A stretch of 31,735 nt of DNA, taken from assembly GCA_037176905.1 (NCBI GenBank), contig JBBBWG010032286.1:8289-40023 (forward strand), read 5' to 3'. This document shows positions 1-9,600 of this stretch, in pieces (position 1 is the first letter of the stretch; each line of letters starts with the position of its first letter). The DNA comes from Azolla pinnata. Taxonomy: Eukaryota; Streptophyta; Polypodiopsida; Salviniales; Salviniaceae. Made by a program: the position numbers and the translations under genes. Under the pieces are notes generated by a model. It was given only the letters and a program-made list of their open reading frames with translations. It ran no database searches and was not told the DNA's origin.

Positions 1-288
1 AGGGGTGATAGTGATCCTGATGGTGATGATGGTGATGGTGGGGGAAGGTGGTGATGCTGATCCTGATGGTGATGATGGTGATGGTGGTGGTGATGGTGAT
101 GGTGATGCTAGGGGTGATGCTGGTGGTGATGGTGATGGTGATGCTGGTGGTGATGGTGATGGCGATGCTGGTGATGGTGCTGGTGATGATGCTGGTGGTG
201 GTGATGATGATGGTGGCGATGGTGATGCTGGTGATGGTGCTGGTGATGATGCTGGTGGTGGTGATGATGATGGTGGCGATGGTGTGGG
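1..288. repeat. GGTGAT-type imperfect minisatellite
   Basis: Imperfect triplet and hexanucleotide array built from GAT, GGT and GCT units. It includes a clean 60-bp tandem duplication: 161-220 and 221-280 differ at one base (C/T at the third position). All + strand frames are nearly stop-free. The frame shared with the downstream thioredoxin-like gene would read Asp/Gly/Ala, and the opposite strand reads His-rich. A shorter GATGGT run recurs at 490-520 inside the gene. It may be 5' leader or extra N-terminal coding sequence; the sequence alone does not decide. Confidence 0.9.
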
Positions 289-346
289 CATCCAGCCATC
301 GCCAATCCGCAGAGGTTTTGAAAGCAAGAGCAGAAGCAGAGCAGCG

Positions 347-3300
347 ATGGAAGCAGCAGACATCCGTGCAGGAGCTCCTCTCTTCTCGGGGGCCCTCAAG
401 AACCTGCGCTCCTTCCTCGGAGAGCATGCCCACCAAGGCCTTTCCAAGTTGCAGAGGCATCTGCAGCATCTCCTTCCTCCTCCTCCTCGTGATGGTGATG
501 GTGATGGTGATGGTGATGGAGGAAGAGCGGTTGGTGTTCTAGGCATGTCGAAGAAGCCCCAGAAGCTTCTCCCATGGCGGGAGCAAGGGGCAGCAGAGCA
601 GAGAGCCCTGGCTATGGCGCTCGCTGCTCGGAAGCCTGCAACCATCTTGGAGTTCTACTCGCCCAACTGCACGCTCTGCCGCTCCCTCCTTCCCACCGTG
701 CTCCATGCCGAGTCGGAGAACTCGTGCTGGCTCACTGTTGTCCTCGCAGATGTCGAGAACAAGCTATGGCTTCCTGAGGTAAGTCTCCTTCTCTTAGCAA
801 AACCCTAAAGTCCCTTTAAGCAGAGGATTCCAAATCTGCCCAAAGTAGTAAGAAGACCCTTCTCCAGCAGAGGACGCTGACCAGAGGATTCTGTGTCTCC
901 GCCTCGTGGGTGCATCCCCGTGGATGATGATAAATATCGATTCTGTGTGCTATTCTGTGCCTCGAATCGCATTCGCTTTGATTTTTGTTGTTGCTTAGCT
1001 GCATAGAGGAATAGAAGCGACTCCCGATTCGGAAGGGCTTTGATATGATTGTTTGGGTTTTTTTCTCTAGTTGAATCGGTTGCATTTTGAAATCATCGTT
1101 GGGGTTTTCTTCTCGTTCAGTATCGATTTGAACTGATTATGGTTTGATATCATGGCGTCGGTTCCTGCGTGCTCCATATCCATTTGAATTCATTATAAAT
1201 TTTATCTGATTATTTGGGTCGCTAGGAAGCTGAATCCGACAAAGATTCTGCTCTTTATAGACATCTAGCAGGAAACTTCTTGTTGTTGTCAAAATACGTA
1301 TATTTATGCATTAAAACTGTGATTTGATTTGGGGCCCAAATTTGTATAAAACTAGATGAGCACAGATCTGTATATTAAATTTTTGTCCTCCAGAACAGTC
1401 AGGTGACATGAATCGAGCTGAGCATGTATTTGTGTCGCGATCTTGTTGTTCCATAAGATGAGATGCAATAGGATAAGATGAGATGACTTTCAGCCGAGCA
1501 TATAAATGTTTTGTAAGATTGTCATTCAACAAGGACTGTAATTAGATGAGCTGTGATGAATGTAATAGGACTATATGATCACTGACATGCCTTGATTTTG
1601 TATCAGTACATACACTGGCACACCCCCCAGAGTCTGCAGCCAATGTTAAAAATAGGATTTTCTTTTGTAAGGTGGAATGGAGTGGAATTTAATGAATGAG
1701 GCTGAATCAAGAAGGAGAATTGTTTCACCTCATCACATTAAAAGAAGAATTTTGTTCTGCAAAATGGAGCAGGGTAGGACGTGGTGATGAGGCTGAATCA
1801 AGCTGACATATGGATGCATTAGAGAAATCCGATAGGATTCATCAACCCGCATTAGTAGATCTAATAATGTTTCTAACTTTCGTCTTCCTCATATCTATGG
1901 GAGAGTTCTTGGGGTTTTGTATCTGAAATTTCATGTTTCTGTCCGCACAATTAAGAAAAATATAATAAGAAGAGCTAATGCCCAAATGTGACAGTAAAAG
2001 GCCCTTTTTGCAATTTTATACATTCAATGTAGTGGCAGAAATGATGGGCAATTTCATATACTGGTCGTGTTCACCGTTTGATCTATATAGATACATTCCT
2101 TTTCATAGGTTCATGATCCTCAGCACTGATATTGAGCAAGTATCCTCTTCTTGTTTCTGTTTTGATGTGTTAATGAGATCTGCCCATTATGGTAGAGCTT
2201 CTCTTGAAGCATTGTCCGCTTAACACAGGTTCTATTCTTTTGTTTCCGTTTTGTCCATCCGCAAGCTTGTTTTGAGGAATGTACAGCTCTTTTTGGCCGT
2301 TTTTCTTTCGTTTTTCATTTTTTTCTCTTTCTACTCACGAATTGGCCAATTTCCTTCAAATATTCTGTAGGCTTGACAAAATGCCATTCAGGTGATTATT
2401 CATACAAAATGCCTGGAATTTTGTCGTGGAAATTCTCATCTTCTCTCATTATTTGATAACCGATGCTAGTAACAGAGGAATCATCCTGATATATCTCGAC
2501 TGAGATGCCCTGCTCTGTCTTGAATCTATGATTAGTCAATTTACCACTTGATGCGTTTCTCTGTTGTTTCCTATAATTTTGTACAAATAAATAGCTGGAA
2601 ATACTGTGGTTCATCTTATATTGAGTGGCAACATCAGTAATACTTTTTTTTCTCTCCCTAATGCTTGTATCTTGCTGTTACCTTATGCTTAAGTGTTGGC
2701 ATTGAAAACTAATTCAATGTGTGGGATGGATCCCTTCTTCTACCAGAGATAAATTAGTTGAAGAATGGGACCCTTTTCTTCCTCACAGTTGATGCTGTTG
2801 TAGATAATATTATTGCTTTCTTCGCAGTAAGCTATTTTGCATCTTAGAGCTGCAGACTTTTACCTGTCCCTCTCCTGTTCTGTATGTTCTATATTCTGTT
2901 CTAAGCCACAGCCCTCTTTTTTTGAAAATCTTTTGCAATGTAAGCACGCGGCATGTTTTTGATTCATAAAAGCTCGACTATCTCTGAAGAAAAAACCATG
3001 GTCACCCATCCAAAAGAGCAAAAGTGAGGCAGGAATTGAGCACAGGAATGCTCAAATGGCATGCGTATGATTGCCAAAAGGCTATTGGTTCAGGGAAATC
3101 ATTTTCTATGTAATCGGTAGCATTCTGCCTTCAGAAACTTTAGGCAAGGATGAAGCCTGTGCTTTGAGCTGTCCATCTAATGATTAGATAGAAAATAAAT
3201 GGGCATTGCATCTCACTTCTTTTTATCATCTATAGTATTAAGTTATACTCTACTGCAAGATTGAAGCCCATGTTTTGATCTTTCCATCAGATAACAAAAA

Positions 3301-3692
3301 TATAGAGAAGTGGGTATTGTTTGCTCATTTATTTTTATCAATCCATGTTGTCAAGTATATATTCCCTAACTTAATTGCTCAATTTGTGCTTGTTTTGCCA
3401 TTCGCTAGAATGTTTGCATAATGTTGATATAAAAAACTGTTACTGGCATCAAATGGAAATGTAGTATCATATTTATTTGCATTGTTGAAGTAAAAGATTT
3501 GTTTGACTTTTGCAGGTTCTTCTTTACGATATAAAGTATGTGCCATGCTTTGTGTTGCTCGATGCTTGTGGCACTGCATTGGCTAAAAGTGGCACTCCTT
3601 TCAGTCGATCACATGTTCTCGCAGGACTTTTTTATCTCTTAGAAAGTATGCGCCCGCCGAAAAGCAGAACATCGAGTTCTACCACTTCGTGA
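347..3692 (+). CDS. Thioredoxin-fold family protein, two exons
   Basis: Exons 347-778 and 3516-3692 join in phase 0 across a 2737-bp GT-AG intron (donor gag/gtaagt, acceptor tgcag/gtt), giving 202 aa from the ATG at 347. Residues 97-111 ([15 protein letters not shown]) form the beta strand and the CxxC redox site, C108 and C111. Exon 2 supplies the conserved [16 protein letters not shown] block with the cis-proline near residue 154, then [10 protein letters not shown] and a Ser/Thr-rich tail. The protein resembles an uncharacterised plant thioredoxin-family group, possibly plastid or membrane directed; I cannot name a substrate. The N-terminus is uncertain. The reading frame stays open upstream to position 5 through an Asp/Gly repeat, and a (DG)n run at residues 49-58 lies inside the chosen protein. 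An upstream exon outside the window cannot be excluded. Confidence 0.8.
779..3515 (+). other. Intron of thioredoxin-like gene
   Basis: AT-rich 2.7 kb intron with a consensus donor and acceptor. I see no gene in it. It holds a diverged pair of about 55-bp direct repeats (1658-1712 and 1748-1802), both ending in the same 17-mer, GAGGCTGAATCAAG preceded by GAA/GTGAT-like sequence. It also holds a diverged tandem duplication at 3143-3360, listed separately. Confidence 0.75.
3143..3360. repeat. Diverged ~112-bp tandem duplication in intron
   Basis: Copy 1 (about 3143-3254) and copy 2 (about 3255-3360) share the order GCAAGRTTGAAGCC, TTTGA, CCATC, ATAGA, GGGYATTG, TTTTTATCA and AAGTATA. Substitutions and small indels suggest an old local duplication with no coding content. 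Confidence 0.55.
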
Positions 3693-4050
3693 AGACGAGA
3701 TAGCCAGTTGAGACATAAACAAACAAATTTTTGTTATCTCATCTATATATCAAGAGGTTGCAATTAATATCTTCACAATATATTGCTGTTTGTACATAAT
3801 TGGTGGTATATGCCTGGTCAAATATGCATTTCTACTATTTGCCCCATGGGTAGACTATTTTATTCTACATCACATACATGCTGTGTATGCTGCCACATGA
3901 CAATCATGCATAGTAGTAGTCACCTCACGTAGTCGACTAAGTACCAGATGGAAACTCTGCAAAGAATATGATGTTGCAGTGGTCAATGTGGAAAGTTCTC
4001 TTGGAAGGGATCAAGATTCAAGCCTTTGTAAATTCCCCTCAATGCAGCTA

Positions 4051-4182
4051 TGTGGAATGAGTTTCATATATGTCTGTAATATATTGGCAAACCTGGTATA
4101 TTGTAGCATACTATTATGTGGAATGAGTTTCATATATGTCTGTAATATATTGGCAAACCTGGTATATTGTAGCATACTATTA
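4051..4182. repeat. Perfect 66-bp tandem duplication
   Basis: 4051-4116 is repeated at 4117-4182 with no difference seen. The unit begins TGTGGAATGAGTTTCATA and ends GCATACTATTA. It lies 360 bp past the stop of the thioredoxin-like gene, so it may be 3' UTR or spacer. 66 is a multiple of 3, so one short frame stays open through both copies, but nothing else suggests coding. Perfect identity points to a recent event. Confidence 0.95.
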
Positions 4183-4200
4183 GAAATAATCCTGAATAGA

Positions 4201-4206
4201 AATAAA
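4201..4206 (+). terminator. Candidate poly(A) signal (AATAAA)
   Basis: AATAAA at 4201-4206, just after the 66-bp duplication; another lies at 4331-4336. Either could serve the thioredoxin-like gene, whose stop is at 3692, but the distance is long for a plant 3' UTR. Confidence 0.3.
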
Positions 4207-4339
4207 GTCTATATTAATACAGCATGCCTCTCAATGTTTAGCATTATGCATCACCTAACTTCTATCTTGTAGTTTCACTCTAAATGGCCTTCATGTGTGA
4301 AGCTTTGATGACACGGAGCGATGAGAACCCAATAAAGGA

Positions 4340-5690
4340 TGGAGCATCATGATGGATTGTGAGTTTGGTTGGAGTTTTTTGTCCCTTCTCTTTTTCATTT
4401 CACCAGAGTATGCAAGCATGATTTGAATCACGATGGAGAAGACCAGGTAAGTGTTTTATCAATGAAAAAGGAAGTTTCAGGAATGCAGGGAAAGCAAAAG
4501 GCCTGTCAATGGAGAATGTGATTGGAACAATCAGCGAAAAAACAGCCCAGAATGCAGGAATCTCTTCGATTCCAGGATTAAGCTTTGTGACACAAGGTCC
4601 TTGAAACAGGGGAGCTGCTAGATTTGCTTGTCGGAATCTTTCGAGAGCTTGGTTTACCTTCTTCTCTTCTACATTCCTTCTTTGGAAGCATGTTCAAGTT
4701 TGATTTTGGCCCCCTTGTTCCAGGCACCAATCTTCGCATTAGCCAAAATCTGGGATTTCGCTTTGCTTTTGCATTCGTTCGGACATGGAAAGTCTTCGCA
4801 TCTCGAGGCAATCGTTTTTCCTTCATGTTGATAATGTTTCCATTCTTTCGTGCTCGATTCTGCAGAGGAATCCGCTTGCCGGATAAATTTGGATGCTCTC
4901 GTTCCGCTGGGGCAAGACTTTGCTCCATATAAATACAATACACGTTCGGAGAATGAGCACGATGATTTATGGGCATGTCAAAGAGTTGGAATAGCACGAT
5001 CAGATTCGAACAAATTTTAACACTGTGCGTCGATTGCAGAAGCTAGGGCTCGCTGCTGCACAAACTCGACAGTTATCAAGGCCATATCGACGAGTATGGA
5101 TGTATTCTCCGGTCTAATAAACAGATTCGCCTCTGGGTTTTTCCTGTTTTGACATGACACATCAATTTGAAGCCGAAGCTAGCAGACGTGGCGGAGTTAT
5201 AGCTCGATAGGATTATAAAGAGAAAGGAGCGAGAGAGATGGATGGTTATATTTGGCAATCAGTATTAGCACTTTGCTGGTTCCAGATACCTTGATTCTAT
5301 TTTGCCGTGGGCGATTAGGGAAACCAAATTGGTGACAAAGGAATCATTGAAGCCGTCGGAAGCTCTTGTTCTGATCACCATCATTCATCGTTTTGCGGCA
5401 GACTGCATTCAGCAAAGCACATATCCAGATGGGTTTTTTGTTCGATGGGCATTCTCATGGAGCATACATACGCAATGGCCACAGAAGCTGCGATCGGATC
5501 GCTCTGCACATCATCGCCATTCGATCTAAAAAAGAAATATGTCAATGGCCTCTGAAGACGAACATTCTTTCTTCTTCAGGTTTTTCAGAGGCCGAGATAG
5601 TTCGACGAATTCCTCGGCGATTGTCTTTGCAGAACTCAAGAAAATGGTCCCAAGCGATCAGCTCCGTTTCACTTCCATTCCATCAATAAC
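4340..5690. other. Spacer, no gene recognised
   Basis: Several open frames of up to about 140 codons exist on both strands, but none shows a known domain or a conserved motif and they overlap one another. One clear structure is a 10-bp perfect inverted repeat, GGCCTCTGAA (5547-5556) and TTCAGAGGCC (5584-5593), with a 27-nt loop, near the likely upstream region of the kinase gene. Confidence 0.6.
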
Positions 5691-5999
5691 ATCATTTCCC
5701 ACAATCCATTCCATTTTTCCCATTTCACTCCCATTTCCATTTCAGCTTCAACTTGAGCTTCAATTCCATGCCCATTTCAGTTTCAATTTCAACTTCATTT
5801 GCAATTTCAATTTCAATTTCAACTTAATTTGTGATTTGCAATTTCAATTTCAATTTCCAACTTCATTTGCAAATTGCAATTTCAATTTCGACTTCATTTG
5901 CAATTTGCAGTTTGCAATTTCAATTTCAATTTCAACTTCATTTTACAATTTGCAATTTCAATTTCAATTTCAACTTCATTTTGCAATTTCCATTTTATA
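5690..5999. repeat. TTTCAA-rich degenerate minisatellite
   Basis: Repeated blocks of TTTCAA, AACTTCATTTGC and AATTTGCAATTTC, starting as CCATTTC-type units around 5690-5760 and becoming regular from 5770. The + strand is strongly pyrimidine-rich. It sits directly before the CTT tract and about 700 bp before the kinase start codon, in promoter or leader territory. Confidence 0.85.
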
Positions 6000-6000
6000 T

Positions 6001-6062
6001 CTTCTTCTTCTTCTTCTTCTTCTTCTTCTTTCTTCATCTTCTTCCTTCTTCTTCTTCTTCTT
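6001..6062. repeat. CTT microsatellite in likely 5' leader
   Basis: (CTT)10 at 6001-6030, then an interrupted CTT/TCC run to 6062. CT-rich tracts near transcription starts are common in plant genes. The position about 630 bp before the CIPK start fits a promoter or 5' UTR element, but no transcript evidence is available. Confidence 0.85.
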
Positions 6063-6112
6063 TCGAACCTCCTTCTCACTGTCACTGTGCAGCTGCTCGC
6101 CTCAATAAATCC

Positions 6113-6148
6113 ATGGCTGCTTCTGCCCTCCGCGCCATGACGGACTGA
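6113..6148 (+). promoter_or_regulatory. Upstream ORF 1 of CIPK leader (11 codons)
   Basis: ATG at 6113 opens an 11-residue ORF (MAASALRAMTD) ending TGA at 6148. Its start context TCCATGGCTGCTTCT is repeated at the second upstream ORF. If the transcript begins near the CTT tract, ribosomes meet this ORF before the kinase start. Transcription of this stretch is inferred. Confidence 0.45.
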
Positions 6149-6228
6149 ATAAGGAACTACAGATTTGCTGTGAGAGTCAGGCAGATAAGAGTGTACACAG
6201 GCTTTCGAGGGAGAGAAGGATCGGATCC

Positions 6229-6270
6229 ATGGCTGCTTCTCCACACGCTCTTGGAAAGCGGGAGGAATGA
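6229..6270 (+). promoter_or_regulatory. Upstream ORF 2 of CIPK leader (13 codons)
   Basis: ATG at 6229 opens MAASPHALGKREE, ending TGA at 6270. It shares the exact GGATCC/AATCC-ATGGCTGCTTCT start block with upstream ORF 1, 116 bp earlier. A possible short leader intron lies downstream (donor ACAG/GTAAAA at 6374, acceptor CCTCAG near 6464). That would not remove either upstream ORF. Confidence 0.4.
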
Positions 6271-6688
6271 GCATCGAGAATCGAGAGTGGAGGAACCGAA
6301 AACGATGATGCTCGCACTGTCTTTGCTCAGAGGCCAAACACGAAGCAGAGCCGAGGACTGAAAGATCAGACAGGTAAAACCGTTCGGCTTTTTGCGCTTG
6401 CTTCCCCTCGCCCTCGTTCCATCGCTTCACCTTAGCCCCTATACCTAAAGCTGATTTGCCTCAGTCTCGGGGATACCTTATTCTGCATTGGATATATGAA
6501 TACACTTTCTCACACACAAGCGTCCGATTTGGACTGGCTGCATCCCTGCAAGGCGGAACTCTCAAATGCTTCGTCGTTGAGGGGGGCTTGATAACCCTAA
6601 GATCCATCTTCTCAATCAGACACATCGAAAAGATAAAGCTGGGGAGCAACGCGGGATCGGAGATCCTGTTGATCTGGGTGTGGAGGGG

Positions 6689-9600
6689 ATGAGCAGTCAG
6701 GCATCGGATAATAGTCTACGCCAGAAGGTGGGGAAATATGAGCTTGGGCGTATCCTTGGCGAAGGGACCTTCGCCAAAGTCAGATTTGCAAAGCATATCG
6801 AAACAAGGCAGAACTTTGCCATCAAGATCATCGACAAGGAGAAGGTGTTCCGGGAAAAATTAGTTGAACAGGTAAATCAGATTTCCTGTACTTCGCCCCG
6901 TATTGATTTCTATTCTTTTGTGAGTAAGCCTTTCCGCGGAAAATCCTCTTAACCTGTCCGTCCTGTCACAAATGTTCCCAGTACGCCTTTTGATTGAAAA
7001 TCCTCTCAAGGAAAAACTGCTTTTTTCGAGATGTGCTGTACACTTCGTTATTGCCTCATCCACCTAGTTGAAATTGCCTCATCCCTTTTTCTTTTGGATG
7101 GAATTGATGCGTTTAGGTGACAACTTTCTAAGAAATGAGCAGGTGATGAAGCCAAAATATGCCTACTCATTGCTTCATCCAGGAACATGAAAGAGCTTCA
7201 CATCTGCCATGTTGAATGATATTCTTTTATCAAGGACCTTATAGAAAGCTATAAAAGAAGAGCAGTTGGGCAAAGCAGAACCTTACTTGTGGTGGTGCAC
7301 ATCATATCATATCATCCAACTACATCGAGTTGCTTTATCCCTGTCTTTTAGCTGAACTTGTGCTCGCTTATAAACCTTTTGATGGAAACATTTCTAAGAT
7401 AAGATCATTCTTGGAAACAACAGCGTAGTTCGGTTGTGCACATGGTTTTTACTTTGTCCAACAACGTGGATTGAGTGCATTTATTCCAATCTGTTGTTAA
7501 TGATGCTGTTTGTAAGCCTTCTCTCGCAGAAAGATTATTGGTTAAAACAACAGGGAAGAAGACTTAATATAACTTCATGCACTCCTAATTGATGTGGGTT
7601 TCTTTTGTTCAAAATGCTCCCACACTGATGTATGCTTGTTTATTTTGTTTTTCCGGAAGATCAAACGTGAAGTATCAACCATGAAGCTCGTCAGACACCC
7701 CAATATTGTTCAGCTTTATGAGGTGAATCTTGTTGAAGTATCTTTAATAGGTTCTACTCATTGTCTGGATTTTTTTTATGAAATTTTTTGACTTTACTGA
7801 TGCTTTGACAGATCATGGCGAGCAAATCCAAGATATACTTCGTTCTTGAGTTTGTTTCTGGAGGAGAATTATTCAACAGAATCGTAAGGACAAGGACATA
7901 ATATAAGGATAAGGACATAATATGTGTCCTTTCGATCTTGTAGTTACGTCATTTCCTTTCCAAATGTTTTTTCTCGTATAATGTCGCAGAAATCAAAGGG
8001 CAAACTGAGAGAGGATGAAGCACGGAAATATTTTCAGCAATTGATAAATGCAGTTGATTTTTGTCACAGCCGTGGTGTTTATCATAGAGACTTGAAGGTC
8101 TGACACACATTTTTTCTAAAATGGTATAAGTATTGTATTGTTAGTAGTATTATGAATAAGAGCCCTTTCTCATTATTTGGCAGCTGCACTTTCATGTATT
8201 TATTGCTAATTGGTTGTATGGTCGCAGCCAGAGAACCTCCTCCTTGATGCAAACCGCAATCTGAAGGTTTCTGACTTTGGCTTAAGTGCACTTCCACAGC
8301 AGCTGAGGGTAAGACTTCCATTTTTTTCATTACCTCGAGTGAGTAGTTGGAAGGAGTGAGGAACTTCTTGGACGTACTCAGAAGCTAGCTCCATGCCTTC
8401 AAACTAAGTACTTTCCTTTAATTGAGTGTAGGAAGATGGGCTGTTACATACGACTTGTGGCACTCCAAATTATGTTGCACCTGAGGTTGAAATTCTTTCC
8501 GTACATGGTTTTCTCTAGAAAATTTGCTGAGAATTCTTAGCAGCTGTTGGACATATTTTCATACATAGGTGATCAATCACAAGGGATATGATGGTAAAAA
8601 AGCAGATTTGTGGTCATGCGGAATAATCTTGTTTGTTTTGATGGCGGGATACTTGCCATTTGATGACTCTAACCTCATGCACCTTTATAGGAAGGTTAGA
8701 GAAAGTTTTCGTTTCTTACATTGGTTGTGTTTTCTGCATACTTTGTTAGCCTTGGAGCCTATGTTGTACTCCAGCTGCACATGTGTATTCAGATATTTTG
8801 TTTTGGTCTTCTGTTTGAACAGATACGCCGGGCAGATTTGAGGTATCCTCCATCATTCTCTGCTGGTGCTCGCAGAATGATAGGGCATCTATTGAATCCG
8901 AACCCCAATCTTGTAAGTACTAAGTGCTCAACTAGATATATACCAGCTAATGTAGTACAGTAGAACCTTGAAGTCACTGCTTTGAAGAACAGTAGAACCT
9001 TAGAAGGAAAGTATAAGGAAGCTATTGATGTCCAAGAAGTTTTTATCCTGCTGTGGATCACACTATATGTGCTATTTTCTTTCACAACAGTACTTCACTT
9101 GGAGTATTAACAAATAGATGTGAAGGGAACTTTGCATGATGATATTTATCAGGAGATCTCATGAAACAGCCTGAGGCTATTGCGTTCCTAGCAAGAATCA
9201 GCTTATATAGAACCATGCAAATGGTATAAGAAAGTTCGTTTTTTATGCTCTACTATTATTTTACGCACATGCGCATAATTATTTATACATGAATGAAAAT
9301 ATCAATAAAAATCCATTATTCTTGTGCTATACATGACATGCTGCTAGCTGGAAAGAGGCAGATTATTTTTTATGTTCTCAATGTTGAGCATATGTTGGGT
9401 ATGAAGATCAACATAGCAGGAAAAGATAAATTTCTGTTTCTGCTACAATATAAGTACTAAGAAAAAAGGTAGTTAAGAGATTCAACACGGTTGAAGCTAA
9501 GTCTCCTAGAGCTCCTTTATCAGCGGGAGTTGCCAGTTGTTATATGCCTAATCCTGGAAAGCACTTTGGGAGACCGTATTTTCAGATATCTCAAGGGTGT

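Noticed and set aside
108-305. His-rich open frame on the minus strand
   Set aside because: It is the reverse complement of the GGTGAT minisatellite; open frames are expected on both strands of such a repeat.
3979-4272. 97-codon open frame through the 66-bp duplication
   Set aside because: Openness follows from the repeat length being a multiple of 3; no motif and no supported gene structure.
4578-4997. Overlapping open frames on both strands (up to 139 codons)
   Set aside because: No domain, compositional signal or splice context; the opposite strands are equally open.
7141-7230. GTGATGA block in CIPK intron 1, tested as a box C of a snoRNA
   Set aside because: No CTGA box D with a terminal stem at a suitable distance.
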